Shown piece by piece: positions 52,001-62,297 of a stretch of 64,000 bases of DNA. The stretch's first letter is position 1. Each line of letters opens with the position of its first letter. The position numbers were made by a program, and so were the translations under genes. This stretch comes from Amoebophrya sp. A120 (lineage: Eukaryota; Sar; Dinophyceae; Syndiniales; Amoebophryaceae). The notes under the pieces were generated by a model, which saw only the letters and a list, made by a program, of their open reading frames with translations, was not told the origin of the DNA and ran no database searches. The DNA lies in contig CAJINV010000027.1 of NCBI GenBank assembly GCA_905178155.1, positions 61,697-125,696 on the forward strand, given 5' to 3'.

Positions 52001-55000
52001 GCAAAACGAAAAGACCACGAGCAGCACGATTTCTATCGCAAGACGAGTATGAAGACCCCAGTGTCTACAAATACTAATGTCGATGTCCGGGACAGAATAG
52101 CTCGTGGCTTCCAGCGCTTCTGGAAGGCGGACTGTATGCTGAGGCTCGCCTTCCTCATGGAAGAACTGACGGGGAAAGAGGTATTTGCCGCGCACTGTGA
52201 TTGGGCCCCGCCGCAGCACGCCCCGCCGCACACGCATTGGGAAACGCACGAAAAGACGATTCGCCGAGACCACATGCGGCGACAGCAAATCGGCGGTGGT
52301 GTCACGTTTTTGTTTGATGCCGAGAAAAGCTTGCTCGATGCTGGAAAGCTGAAGCTCGTTGGCCTGGACTTTGTGGCGGCAAACCCCCGGGAAACAACTC
52401 TCGCTGCCTCTGCCATTTTGTTGCGGTTGGCGGGTTTTGTTAATGAAGGTCCACGAGCTGCAATAGGGCATAATCCTGCTGGAGGCTTTGGCGTCGCTGC
52501 TGCAACTGCATCTTCGCCCTGCATGGCAAGTTGTACCGCGACAAGAACTCCTGCATCGAGCGCAGCTAGTACTACGAGTTGTAGTGCGCTGATCGTGCCA
52601 CCACCTGCGTTACCAGGACCTGCAGATTTTATTGCGCAGCTGGCGCCACCGCCGTCTGCCATACCGCGACCTGCAAATAATGATCCTGCTGCGGGGGCAG
52701 CATCTTCGTCCATAGCAGGTGGGCAATCACCAGCACCGATCCAATTGCCGCCCGCATCAACACTTGTGGTGTCCTCTGGGAACGGACAGCAGGACGGAGC
52801 GCTACAAACTTCAACATTTTTGACTAAAACTAGTACAAACAAGGGTCCGCACCAGCAATCGGGGCAGAAGCCCAGGGCGTCGAAACCACTACAGAAAGAC
52901 CCCATGATTCTTGGCCCTCCGCACGTCGCGGCCCCTCGTCGTCTTCCGGGTATAATTGTAGCAGGCCATGCGACAGCGACTTCTACACCCGCGGAGAAAA
53001 CATCAACCCCAGCAAGAAGTGGTCCCACGACTACCGTCCCGCCCCAGTCGCAAATTGTCTGCGAAGATTTCGACAGCGTTTGGGAGCTGATTCGAAGAAG
53101 CCCTGCGGCCTTGGAGTACGCCAGCGAAGGTTGCCGCGATAGCTTCTATCTGGTGCTGGAGGCCGTGCGGTTTGAGGAAGTTGATTTTCCTAAAGCTGCA
53201 ACCGTGGTTCTTGCGGAAAATAAAGACAACCAGGAAATAAATTCATCTTCTTCCCGTGTTAAGATTTATATTCCGGGGCTGCTCCGGTTTGCTTCCTCCC
53301 GGTTACAGGACCACGGGGATATCGTTTTCCCCGCAGTGAGACGCGTGGCGCACAACTTGCGGTTTGCTTCTCCCCGACTACAGGACGACAGAGACCTGGC
53401 AGCGATCGCCGTCGAAGCTTCTGGCGTTTTATTGGAATTTGCTTCCGAGTATGCATTGCAAAAGTACCGTACGAGTACAAATTGCATTACAAATTCGCCC
53501 TGCATTACGAATTATGAATTTGTAATGGTGATTTACCTTGGCAAAGAGATTTGTAATGCATAAATGCAATTACTATGAGTACGATACTTTTGCAATCCAT
53601 TCCGAGCGCCTGCGGGGGGACCGGGATCTCGTCCGCTTGGCGATTGACAGCGAAATAGTAGTGTTGAACAACGCAGTTGCAACAGCTGCTCGTCCTCCAC
53701 CTGAGCGCACGACAGGAACTACTGGCGACTGCACCGTGATGAGTTTTGCAGCGTCAAATCTGCGGGCGGACCGCGAGCTGGGGTTCGCTGCGGTACGAAA
53801 ATGTGGAAGGGCTTTGCAGTTTCTTGCCTCCGCATTACGCGATGATGATACACTTTGCCATGAAGCGATCGCACAAGACGCTACCGCCCTCGAGTTTTCG
53901 TCGGACCGCTTTCGCGAGAGTTATCAGGAATCACGGCGGCAACTGGATGTTCTCTTTTGGACCGTCACCGGGGTTGCGATCTTTTTGGGCACAGGTCTTG
54001 TTGTGCTGGCGGTGATTATGATCTTTTATTCTCATCTCGGGGCGGTTGTACTGTGGTGGCTGCAGTGTAGAAATAACGGAGATGTTGCGAAAGATGAAGA
54101 AGAGGCCGATCTGATGGCCAATGATGGAGACCTGCTAGTACTCGGTACTGCAACCGGCAGCGCGCCACGACTGCACGACGCGGTACCAAATGATGGCGCT
54201 TCGACAGGGACTTCTAGTGGTTCGGGACCACCTTCAGGCAAAATCAGATTCGACGTGAAGCAGCGCCGGTTTGTTCGGGTACAGGAAATAAGGGGTTGTT
54301 CTCACGGTGTTGTCCCGGCGCGGAAAAAAAGAGATCGCGCTGATCATGTTCTACACGGCCACCAGGAGGCTCCTGGACAACTTTCCAGCAAGGTAGAAAT
54401 AACGGGACCGCAAATAATAAAAAGCCGTGCACAGTACGGTAGCACGCAAGCATCTCCGCAAGCAGCAGACAGGGCACCAGCCGCCGCTATGGACCGCTCC
54501 GCAGCTGTTCCAGCCGCCACTATGGACCGCTCCGCAGCTGTTCCAGACGAAACAAAAATCTTCACGCCGGGCGGCAACAAGGGCCCTCCTATTTGTTCTC
54601 AAAAGCCGCGGCCGGCGCCGCCGGCACAAGCCTTCCGGACGGTCGAGGGCGCGCCCGCACGGGTGCGTGTGTACGAAGCAGCAGAGTCGAACGAGGAAGG
54701 AAGAGTGAAGCAGGGGCGCTGCTTCGTTATCAACGTGGAGCAAAAGGACGCTGCCGTCGTGGGAGTACCAGCTGCAACAGCAGCAGCAGGCCAGAAGATG
54801 ATGTTAATAAAGCAGCCACTGCAAGAGGCCCCCGCAGAGGGGCAGCCGCAGGAAAAACTCGCTATTGCCCCCGCCTCCCCCTATTGGCAAGCAGGAGCAG
54901 GAGCTGCTTGTGCTCCGGCGCAATTTTTCTACCGCGAGCAATATGGATTGCAAAAATGTCTGGGTCTGGAAGAGTGGAGCTTGTAATGCTGTCTGCGGAT

Positions 55001-58000
55001 TCTAAAAATATCTGTGTTGCATGACGAGCAGCAAGAGAAGTCAGTTCTTGGTAGGCGGAGAGGGCATTTCTGATGCGTAATTAGCATCAAGAAGCTCTCA
55101 AGAAATCTGTGATGCTAGCACCAGCATCACAGACCTCACGGGTCATGCAAAATGTGCATGACAAGTCCCAACTCTTCCAGACCCAGACATTTTTGCAGTT
55201 GATAAACAACAAGAAATATGAACTGCAAAAGTATCGTACTCGTATAAATGCATTACAAATTCCCTCAGCATGAGAAATAAAATTTGTAATGCAGATTTGC
55301 CTTGGAAACAAGATTTGTAATGCAAGACTTGCATTTGTACGAGTACGATACTTTTGCACAGGATAAGAAAATATACCCAGGAAAACAGCCCTCACCGTCA
55401 CGTTGCCCGAGGACTCTGAGTATCAAATGTAAAAATGTCTGGGTCTGGAAGAGTCCAAACTTGTGATGCGGTCTCTGGATTCGAAAAAGATTTGTATTGC
55501 ATGACCAGCAAGAGGAGTAGATATCGTGCTCCGCGGAGATGGCATTTGTCATGCGGAATAGGCATGAGGAAGCGCTCTAAAAATCTGTGATGCTACGGCA
55601 TGCATCACAGACATCATGGGTCATGGAAAATATGCATGAGAAATCTAGAAATCTTCCAGAACCAGACATTTTTACATTTGATACTGAGTCTGCGGTGAAA
55701 GACACACTACATCGGACAAGTAACATTTCTAGCAGAGAACAACCTTGCTCCGACCAGGTAGCGCTTAACGATCACTTCATTGCCAAGATGGGCCTTGACA
55801 AAGCTGGAGGCGTTTTTCCGCTGCTGCCTTGGCACGAGGGAGTGGATAGTACGCCGTGTGGTTCTGGATTTAATATGTTAGGCCCCCCATGGTGCGAGAT
55901 GCACGCGGAAGGAGATGATCTTCGCGATGTCCACCTTTATGCGGACGCTACGTGTGGTTCTGGATTTAATAATATGTTATGCCTTGGACGGGCGTTAGCA
56001 TACAGAAGGGTGAATCTGCAGTGAATTTGTATTGCGTGGCAATGCATGAGCTAATCACGTGCATGCGAAGAACACGTGGAAAACAAGCAGCCAGTGCGCC
56101 GTGTTGATGGGCTGCTTGGCTGGTGACGCTGCCCTCCTGTGGACGCTTGCCGCTTGTTGCCCAAAGAGGCGCACCTGGTGGACTGCGAAGCAACACAGGT
56201 GGCTTGTGTCGCCGGTATTACATCACAATACTTCATGTTGGTCCTCAGACTCGATGGTGGCGGATCGATAGGGAGGGCCATGCCTGGAAAGGGGGGCAGG
56301 GGCAGTAGCTCAATATCTCAAAATAGAGAAGTCGCGTCACGGGTCGTTGCTGTCTCGGCTTGAACATCTGGAGACGCGTTGCAATGGATGCTAGCATCGC
56401 CTGCTTTGCTCTGTAACTTCGTCCCAGCTGTGTTCCTGCCCCATCTTGGTCGGGTCCTCTAGTCTTCTTTGACGTGACCCCCAGGTCAGGAATTTTCTTG
56501 GTGAATTTTGGGGCTTTTTGTTTTGGCGAAACTTTTTTGAAGCACCACAACCCGGAGTTTCTCGTGCGTTAGCGAATTTTGAATAGGCACCTTGGGCCAA
56601 AATCCACCCACGGCTTTTTCAATATTCACCCCAAAATTCACCGGGCGCCCATTTTCGACCGTGATAAGCAAACTTTAGCGCAGAAAAGTGCTCAAAAACG
56701 TGCACAGGTAGGCCCTGGGAAGTGGGGCCGGGGGGTAAAGACAGGCGCCCTCTGCTGCCCTCAGCCCGTCTATATTCTGCCGAAAAGGCCTGGAGAGTTC
56801 ACGCACCTGCCGGATAGACGCGTCAAAGCTCTCGGCCTGGTCCTTTCACCCTTGCTCTCGCGCCTTCATCTTGCCTAAACTGTATGTGCTTCGCGGCTCT
56901 TGTTTTTGGCGTCTTTGCCACGGCTGCTGCAGTGCCTGCTCTTTTGCAAGCACAGGAAGACGAAAAGACATGGCCAAAGAACGACGCCCAGGCCATGTCC
57001 AGCTGCCTGCCGCATGGCCGGCGAGTTCTGCGGTGTGCAGAACGCTCTTCCCAGAAGGGCGAGAGGGACAATGTCCCGGCAGTCTCCTCTGCTATTTGTC
57101 ATGCAAAATTCACTAGAGATTCGCCACGTCGCATGCTAGCGCGTGTTAAAGCTCTAAATAATATGTTAGGCCCCCCATGCGTATCAAATGTAAAAATGTC
57201 TGGGTCTGGAAGGATCCGAACTTGTGATGCGCATTTTCGAACACAGAAAAATCTCTCATGCATAGGTAGCAAAAGCTGCTCAATTCTGTCACCAAAATGG
57301 GCGATTTCTCATGCAGGTTCGGCATTGCGGAGGCCTCTCGAAACCTGTGATGCTAGACCGCCCATGCCAGACCTTCTGACTCATGCAAAAACAGCATGAA
57401 TCTTCCAGACCCAGACATTTTTCCATTTGATACTGCGAGATGAACGCGGAAGGAGATGATCTTCACGATGTTCTTATCCTGAGTAAAAACGTACCCACAC
57501 CAGAGTCAGGATGGGGATTTTGCAACACAAACCTAGGAGTTTTAGGAGTCACGCATGACAAGTTTCAGTCCGTAAGGTAGTGCAAGTTAGCAAGGAAAGC
57601 CGCATCACAAATCGACCTTCTGATCCTGTTTACAGCATTACAAGTTCCCAAACACGATTGAAAATACCTGTCATGGGGTTGCGCATCACAAATGTTCCTG
57701 TCATGGCAAATCTGCATGACAACTCTGGGGTGGGGACGTTTTTACACAGGATAGTTCTCTATGCGGACGCTACGGCGCCAGCATTCAGCTGGCCTGGCGC
57801 TGAGGTCTCTAGTACTGCTGCTGTTGTTGGTCCACACGGGGGTGCAGCAGGTGGTCCTTATTTCGCAGCGCCAGAAGCTGAGGGCCACGACGGCCAAAAA
57901 ACTACCGTAATCCGCCCTCCCCCAATAGCAGCGCACGACTACGCCTCGTCTGGATCATCCTCGTTTGCGCCCCCGCAAACCGCAAAGGAGTGGGAGAGCC

Positions 58001-58038
58001 TGCAAATCATGCGCGGCTACCAGGGGCCAGGGGTATGA
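49082..58038 (+). CDS. Large membrane protein with DUF4116-like repeats, nine introners, 1912 aa
   Basis: ATG at 49082-49084, TGA at 58036-58038. Exons: 49082-50169, 50485-51037, 51365-53449, 53607-54941, 55210-55216, 55371-55420, 55689-55977, 57167-57181, 57438-57474 and 57759-58038, totalling 5739 nt with no stop. Residues about 50-67 (CFLLLLLPLFSSTTFTLGL) look like a signal anchor. Residues about 1105-1350 hold repeats of the type FASSRLQDHGDIVFPAVRR / FASPRLQDDRDLAAIAVEA, matching the DUF4116 pattern. They are followed by a long membrane helix (about 1354-1393, FWTVTGVAIFLGTGLVVLAV). The C-terminus has a 32-residue tandem repeat (CGSGFNMLGPPWCEMHAEGD). The gene at 62298 is a paralogue of its first half. 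Role unknown. Confidence 0.85.
50170..50479. mobile_element. Introner, family F
   Basis: It starts TATGGAAGCGTCAGG and ends CCTGACGCTTCCATA, an exact inverted pair. Direct repeat TTCTA, perfect. Excision joins LRKF-Y to LLKAVDAN. Confidence 0.92.
51038..51359. mobile_element. Introner, family D
   Basis: It starts TATTGAGAGGAAAAATCC and ends GGATTTTTCCTTTTGATA. Direct repeat TCAGA, perfect; frame kept. Confidence 0.92.
53450..53601. mobile_element. Introner, family B, inside a DUF4116-like repeat
   Basis: It starts TATGCATTGCAAAAGTACC and ends TACTTTTGCAATCCATT. Direct repeat CCGAG, perfect. Excision rebuilds the repeat: EFASE joins RLRGDRDLVRLAI. Confidence 0.92.
54942..55204. mobile_element. 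Introner, family A
   Basis: It starts TATGGATTGCAAAAATGTC and ends CATTTTTGCAGTTGATA; flanks AGCAA and AACAA. Frame kept into a 7-nt exon. Confidence 0.88.
55217..55365. mobile_element. Introner, family B
   Basis: It starts TATGAACTGCAAAAGTATC and ends ATACTTTTGCACAGGATA. Direct repeat AGAAA, perfect. Only 12 bp separate it from the previous element. Confidence 0.9.
55421..55683. mobile_element. Introner, family A
   Basis: It starts TATCAAATGTAAAAATGTC and ends CATTTTTACATTTGATA. Direct repeat CTGAG, perfect; frame kept. Confidence 0.92.
55978..57156. mobile_element. Long introner, family L, 1179 bp
   Basis: The left GTTAGCATACAGAAGG, GTGAATCTGCAGTGAATTTG and right CAAAATTCACTAGAGATTCG, GCATGCTAGC are inverted copies. 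A 10-bp direct repeat AATAATATGT flanks it (55968-55977 and 57157-57166). It has no transposase-like ORF; short internal ORFs are not convincing. Excision keeps the frame and completes repeat copy 2. Confidence 0.65.
57182..57432. mobile_element. Introner, family A, absent from repeat copy 1
   Basis: It starts TATCAAATGTAAAAATGTC and ends TTTTTCCATTTGATA; flanks ATGCG and CTGCG. Copy 1 of the repeat reads CCATGGTGCGAGATG here with no insertion. Confidence 0.9.
57475..57753. mobile_element. Introner, family C, absent from two related copies
   Basis: It starts TATCCTGAGTAAAAACGTA and ends CGTTTTTACACAGGATA. Direct repeat GTTCT, perfect. The partial copy at 59.5 kb reads GATGTCCTCTATGCGG, an empty site with a single GTCCT. 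Confidence 0.95.
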
Positions 58039-59517
58039 CTCGACAGATTTCGTGGTCGTCGTTGCCGTTTTTTTTTTAGCAAGTGGAAGACCATTAAGAA
58101 TAAGAGAGTTACAGTGACCACGGCACAAGAAAAATTTATTTGAAATTCCACGACCTCGACTACCCAGGCAAAACAAGCTCATCGAAACGTAGTTTTCGAA
58201 ATGTTTTTTTACCGCGAAATGTTTCCCAGAGTAAGTACCCCGACGACAACAAGTCTACACTTCCTATCTCTGAGGAGGTTCTTACCCCCAACTGTACAAT
58301 CATTTTTTTCATCATCGTATAAATATTCATTTTCTACCGATACTGTGCCCTGCGAACAACGCGCATCGGCATCAGGACGCGAGTTCGAAAGCTTTGCCTC
58401 CAAAACCTGTTGTGCTTGGCGCCTGAAGAACGAGTCGCTCTGCGCAACAGGGTGAGAGTGAGCAAGCTACTCTGTGCAATATTTATAAATCGATTTTATT
58501 CGCCAACATAGTAGTACAAGTGCGATGTATAAAGTAGTAGTACAAGTAGCATTTTAGTGATAGTCATGAGCGAGAGAAGCCGCGTCATAAGGGCGAACGT
58601 GATGATGCGTTAGACCAGAGATCCTTGTCCCCTAACCGCTTCACGTGAGGGGAGGAACAGTAAGAAAGCCTACCAGCAAATGACGTTCCTTGATGTCACA
58701 GACACAGTGGAAGGCCGCGGTTAAATGCTAGAGGTTCACTTTGATTATTTTTCATACAGTGTAGTGTGCACTATAGTCGAGGAGACGGGAAAAACTGTAG
58801 CAGCAAATGTGTGATGAGATGTGCTTTATGCAAAATCTTTTTTTTTTACGCGACTGGCTTGAGGGCTTCGGCTTTGATGTTAAACAGCGAACAATAAGTG
58901 CATTTGGTGTATGAATTTACAGTAACCGATAGCATCGACTAAAAGTGGTCCTCGTGGAGCAAGTGAATTCGTCAATCGTGTGAACTCTATGGGATTCCGA
59001 ATGAAAGTGATTTATGTTGAAAATAATAATATACGTATGTTAGATCGGGATCGGACAAGTGTTGGAGCCGTCCCATGGAACTCATCAGAAGTCGATCGGT
59101 GATTAGTGATGTTCACCTCAATCTTCAGATCGGTAAACAGATTAATGTGTGTGTTTTTTCCGCGTGAGGTTTCTTATCGTTTTTTCCGAGTCGCTCTGTC
59201 GTACGAACCGCATTACAAATGCGTCTTTCTTTGTCGCATTGTTTCTTACATCGCAACACAGGCATACATATTTCTTCGGGAAAAATGGAACAACATCGTG
59301 TGAGTCGTTAGATAGTCCCTGGAACCTGTACAAACAATTTTGTCTGAGCCTTTGGCTCAAGGTTGAGCAAAATACACAGGAAGAAGTTTTTTGTCGTTCC
59401 CCCGGGAAGAACGCAAGTGTTCAGGTGGCAATACGAAGGTTTGCATCTTCATCAATTAGCTATCAGCTGTCCGTTTGCAGCCTTGTAACAGACAGAGTGA
59501 TTTGATCTGGTAACCAA
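58039..59517. other. 3' flank and intergenic gap
   Basis: 58130-58430 and 58880-58965 are repeated in diverged form at 60245-60520 and 60515-60600, so the duplication of the gene's 3' end includes downstream DNA. A short (+) ORF at 59106-59505 has no other support. Confidence 0.5.
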
Positions 59518-60188
59518 ATGTCTGCCTCAGTGCACGCGGAAGGAGATGATCTTCACGATGTCCTCTATGCGGACGCTACGGCGCCAGCATTCAGCTGGCC
59601 TGGCGCTGACGTCTCTAGTACTGCTGTTGTTGTTGATCCACACGGTGCAGTAGGTGGTCCTTATTTCGCTGCGCCGGAACAAGCAGGGGGTGGGGGCCAC
59701 GGCGGCCAAAAAACTACCGTACAAAACCTATCAAGAGGAAAAATTCCCCCTCCCCATATCGAAACGAAGTTTCTGATGCTGGATTTCCGTACACAAATCA
59801 GATTTGTCTTGCAGTAGAGGACTGCGGGCATATGTCAAGCCTCGGCCGACGGGTTTTGACGTAGGCGCCTAGCATGACAAACGTGTATGCTCTAAGCCCA
59901 ACAGCATCACAAACCGCCTGCAAAATCGAGGGGGGTCTCTGGACTTGCCTTCTTGCAAGACAGACAAGATTTGAGGTCACAAATGTGCATCACAAATTTT
60001 CAGACGGATGCGTTTTCAATATGGGGAGGGGGGATTTTTCTTTACGATAAAACCTCGAAAACCGCCCTCCCCCAGTGGCAACGCACGACTACGCCTCGTC
60101 TGGATCCTTGTTCGCGCCCCCGCAAACCGCAAAGGAGTGGGAGAGCCTGCAAATCATGCGTGGCTACCAGGGGCCTCCAGGGGTATGA
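59518..60188 (+). CDS. Partial paralogue of the 3' end of the 49-58 kb gene
   Basis: ATG at 59518 opens MSASVHAEGDDLHDVLYADA and the frame continues with AFSWPGADVSSTAVVVD. After removal of one family D introner it ends WESLQIMRGYQGPPGV and TGA at 60186-60188. Exons 59518-59728 and 60055-60188 give 114 aa. It lacks all of the long gene's N-terminal domains. It also lacks the A and C introners of that gene's last exons, while carrying a D introner which that gene lacks. It could be a young truncated gene copy or a pseudogene; no inactivating change is visible. Confidence 0.6.
59729..60049. mobile_element. Introner, family D
   Basis: It starts TATCAAGAGGAAAAATTCC and ends GGGATTTTTCTTTACGATA. 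Direct repeat AAACC, perfect. The parent gene has no insertion at the matching place (57905-57915). Confidence 0.92.
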
Positions 60189-60829
60189 TTCGATACATTT
60201 GTCATACAAAGAAAGTAGTTAGTACAGTCGTGGCGAGAGAACAAGAAAAATCTATTGTTCATAGATAATTTTCGACCCCGGCGACCATACAGCCAAAAGC
60301 CCATCGGCGCGTTTTCGAAATCTTTCGTGCCACGAAATTTTTTTACCCGTAGTACTTACCCAGACGAAAACAACTCGTGTGTACAAATTTCACCTATACA
60401 ACCCCGACGACAACAAGTGTACTACGGCTTCCTATCTCGGAGGTTCTTACCCCCAACTGTAAAATCAGTTTTTTCAACATCGTATTGCACGTTCTACCGA
60501 TGCTGTGCCCTGTGAACATAAACAGAGGACAATAAGTGAATTTGGTGTATAAAGTTACAGTAACTGATCGCATCGACTAAAAGTGGTCCTCGTGCAGCAA
60601 ACAAGGCTTTTCAAAACCGACACCTCCAACGAACTTTGTTCTCTGTGAAGTAGTGACCTGAAGAGCTGCGCAGCTACAGACTGCCTCGTAGCGCGGCCGT
60701 GTTCTTTTCTGTCTGCTTGTATAATATAGGCGGGCGAAATTGAAGATGCAAAAAAAAACATTCTTCAACGCCGAAAAAAAACAGCGAGAAATGTTCTACA
60801 GGCGAAACGATCTTGTCAATGCTCATGAT
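60189..60829. other. Duplicated 3' flank, no gene
   Basis: This matches the sequence downstream of 58038 in diverged form, then becomes unrelated after about 60600. Confidence 0.5.
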
Positions 60830-61438
60830 CTACTTCAAGGGACCCCTACTTCGTTCTCCACCGCTCGTCTTCTCGGGGCCGCCCCTGGGTAAGAACCAGT
60901 GGCAGGAGGATGAAAAAAATGTGTGCGTAGGGTCGGGCGTCGATCGGTGTTTGATTTTATTCACTTGATCTGCTTCAAAAGGATATCGAACTAAAAAATC
61001 CTCGAGTTCTTGAACAGGTCGCTGCCACGGTCTGGACGATGCTTTGACAAAAATGAATAGGTCCTTGCTCCTGCCGGCGTGCTGCTTGAAATTATGTTCC
61101 GGAAAATCTAAATTCAAATGAAAAAAATCGGTTGGCTCCAGTACAACAAATGCTGCCGATCTTCGAGGCAGGTAATGTGTCCTGCAGCCTGCCTCTACTG
61201 CAAGAAAAAATGCGTTGTAAGTACATACTTTCTTACCTGAAGATCGTCCAGTAAGTATAATATTCTCGGTGTAGTTTCTGTATCGGTTCTTGATCAGAAG
61301 GTCGAAATCAGAATTATTGATGTCTACATTCGGAAAACCAACGCACAAAAACTCGGAGGTGTGCACAACCTGTCGGGACCTCGACCAGAACGAATTGTGG
61401 AGAAATGACAAATAAAAATAAACAGGATGGAGGTACAA
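60830..61438 (-). CDS. Uncertain (-) strand ORF, 202 codons, no ATG
   Basis: The frame reads SEFLCVGFPNVDINNSDFDL, FVVLEPTDFFHLNLDFPEHN and DLFIFVKASSRPWQRP. The composition is protein-like but no family is recognised. It opens on TTG and contains no ATG, so it would be an internal exon or a chance ORF. At 61236-61198 on the (-) strand it contains GTAAGAAAGTATG, a T-run and CTTGCAG, the layout of a 39-nt GT-AG intron; removing it keeps the frame. Confidence 0.35.
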   Translation of the reverse strand: MYLHPVYFYLSFLHNSFWSRSRQVVHTSEFLCVGFPNVDINNSDFDLLIKNRYRNYTENIILTGRSSGKKVCTYNAFFLAVEAGCRTHYLPRRSAAFVVLEPTDFFHLNLDFPEHNFKQHAGRSKDLFIFVKASSRPWQRPVQELEDFLVRYPFEADQVNKIKHRSTPDPTHTFFSSSCHWFLPRGGPEKTSGGERSRGPLK

Positions 61439-61440
61439 GA

Positions 61441-62117
61441 GCAGGGGTGAGATGAAATGTAGCGATAAACTAATAAGACCCTAAACACTAGTCTAGCGAC
61501 GCAACACCATTAGCCTGTTTTGCCTGATTTGTTGACGTGCTTCTTCTTCTCCGGAAACTTATTCGTACGTCGATTTTTGAAACTGTAATTGCGGACGAGT
61601 GTGATCCTGTCATTTCTCGCAAGAGGGAAACTCTTCCCATCGCTGTTGACGCCGTGTAAACAAGACATCAACGACGTCGTGTGCTATAATTGATCGCTGT
61701 ATGATATTTTGGGCACTTATCCCTTCACAACTACTCACGTATTTTTTACCTCTTCTACTAGTCAAGCGAGATACAGATATTTTTTTATAGTAGGTTGCAA
61801 ATCAGTTTTTTGGTGCTATAGAGACAAGTACTACCAGAAGTAGTAGCTTTCGTTCCTGTAAAGAATCTTCAGGGCGGCGGTCTCCCACACGAGATCATGA
61901 GACAGTTCCAGGAAAGTAGATTTTTTTTTCACCTTTATTTGCTCATTGTTTAGTTTGAGTCAGTTTTAGCAATTACCGCTGCACGTAGAAGTACAACTAC
62001 AACCCAGTCGTAGGATTATATTGATGCAGGTTTAGTATCGTCAATCTAATGGCCGCGGCTTGAGGTAGTAGTTCTACGTCCCGCCCCAGTAGAGGACCTC
62101 CTCGTCCCAGCACCAGT
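61441..62117. other. Intergenic gap
   Basis: Nothing recognised. AT-rich, with the 5' flank of the next gene at its end. Confidence 0.4.
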
Positions 62118-62265
62118 TATCCTGTGCAAAAGTATCGTCTTCGTATTGCAGTCATGCATTGCAAGTCTTGTTCTTAAGCTAAATGCGCATTACAAATTTT
62201 ATTTCTCATGCAGAGGAAATTGTTTGTGATGCATTTATACGAGTACGATACTTTTGCAGTGCATA
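62118..62265. mobile_element. Introner, family B, ahead of a start codon
   Basis: It starts TATCCTGTGCAAAAGTATC and ends ATACTTTTGCAGTGCATA. Direct repeat CCAGT, perfect. It lies 32 bp before the ATG at 62298, so it falls in the 5' untranslated region or just upstream. Confidence 0.9.
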
Positions 62266-62297
62266 CCAGTAGGTTCATCTTGATCAGTCTGCGAAAA

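Larger units (their letters stand above)
55857..57773 (+). repeat. 32-codon tandem coding repeat, copy 1 intact, copy 2 split by three introners
   Basis: Copy 1 (55857-55952, 96 nt) is uninterrupted. Copy 2 is 55953-55977, 57167-57181, 57438-57474 and 57759-57773 once elements L, A and C are removed. The two encode CGSGFNMLGPPWCEM-HAEGD and CGSGFNNMLGPPCEM-NAEGD with the same tail (LYADAT). Confidence 0.85.
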
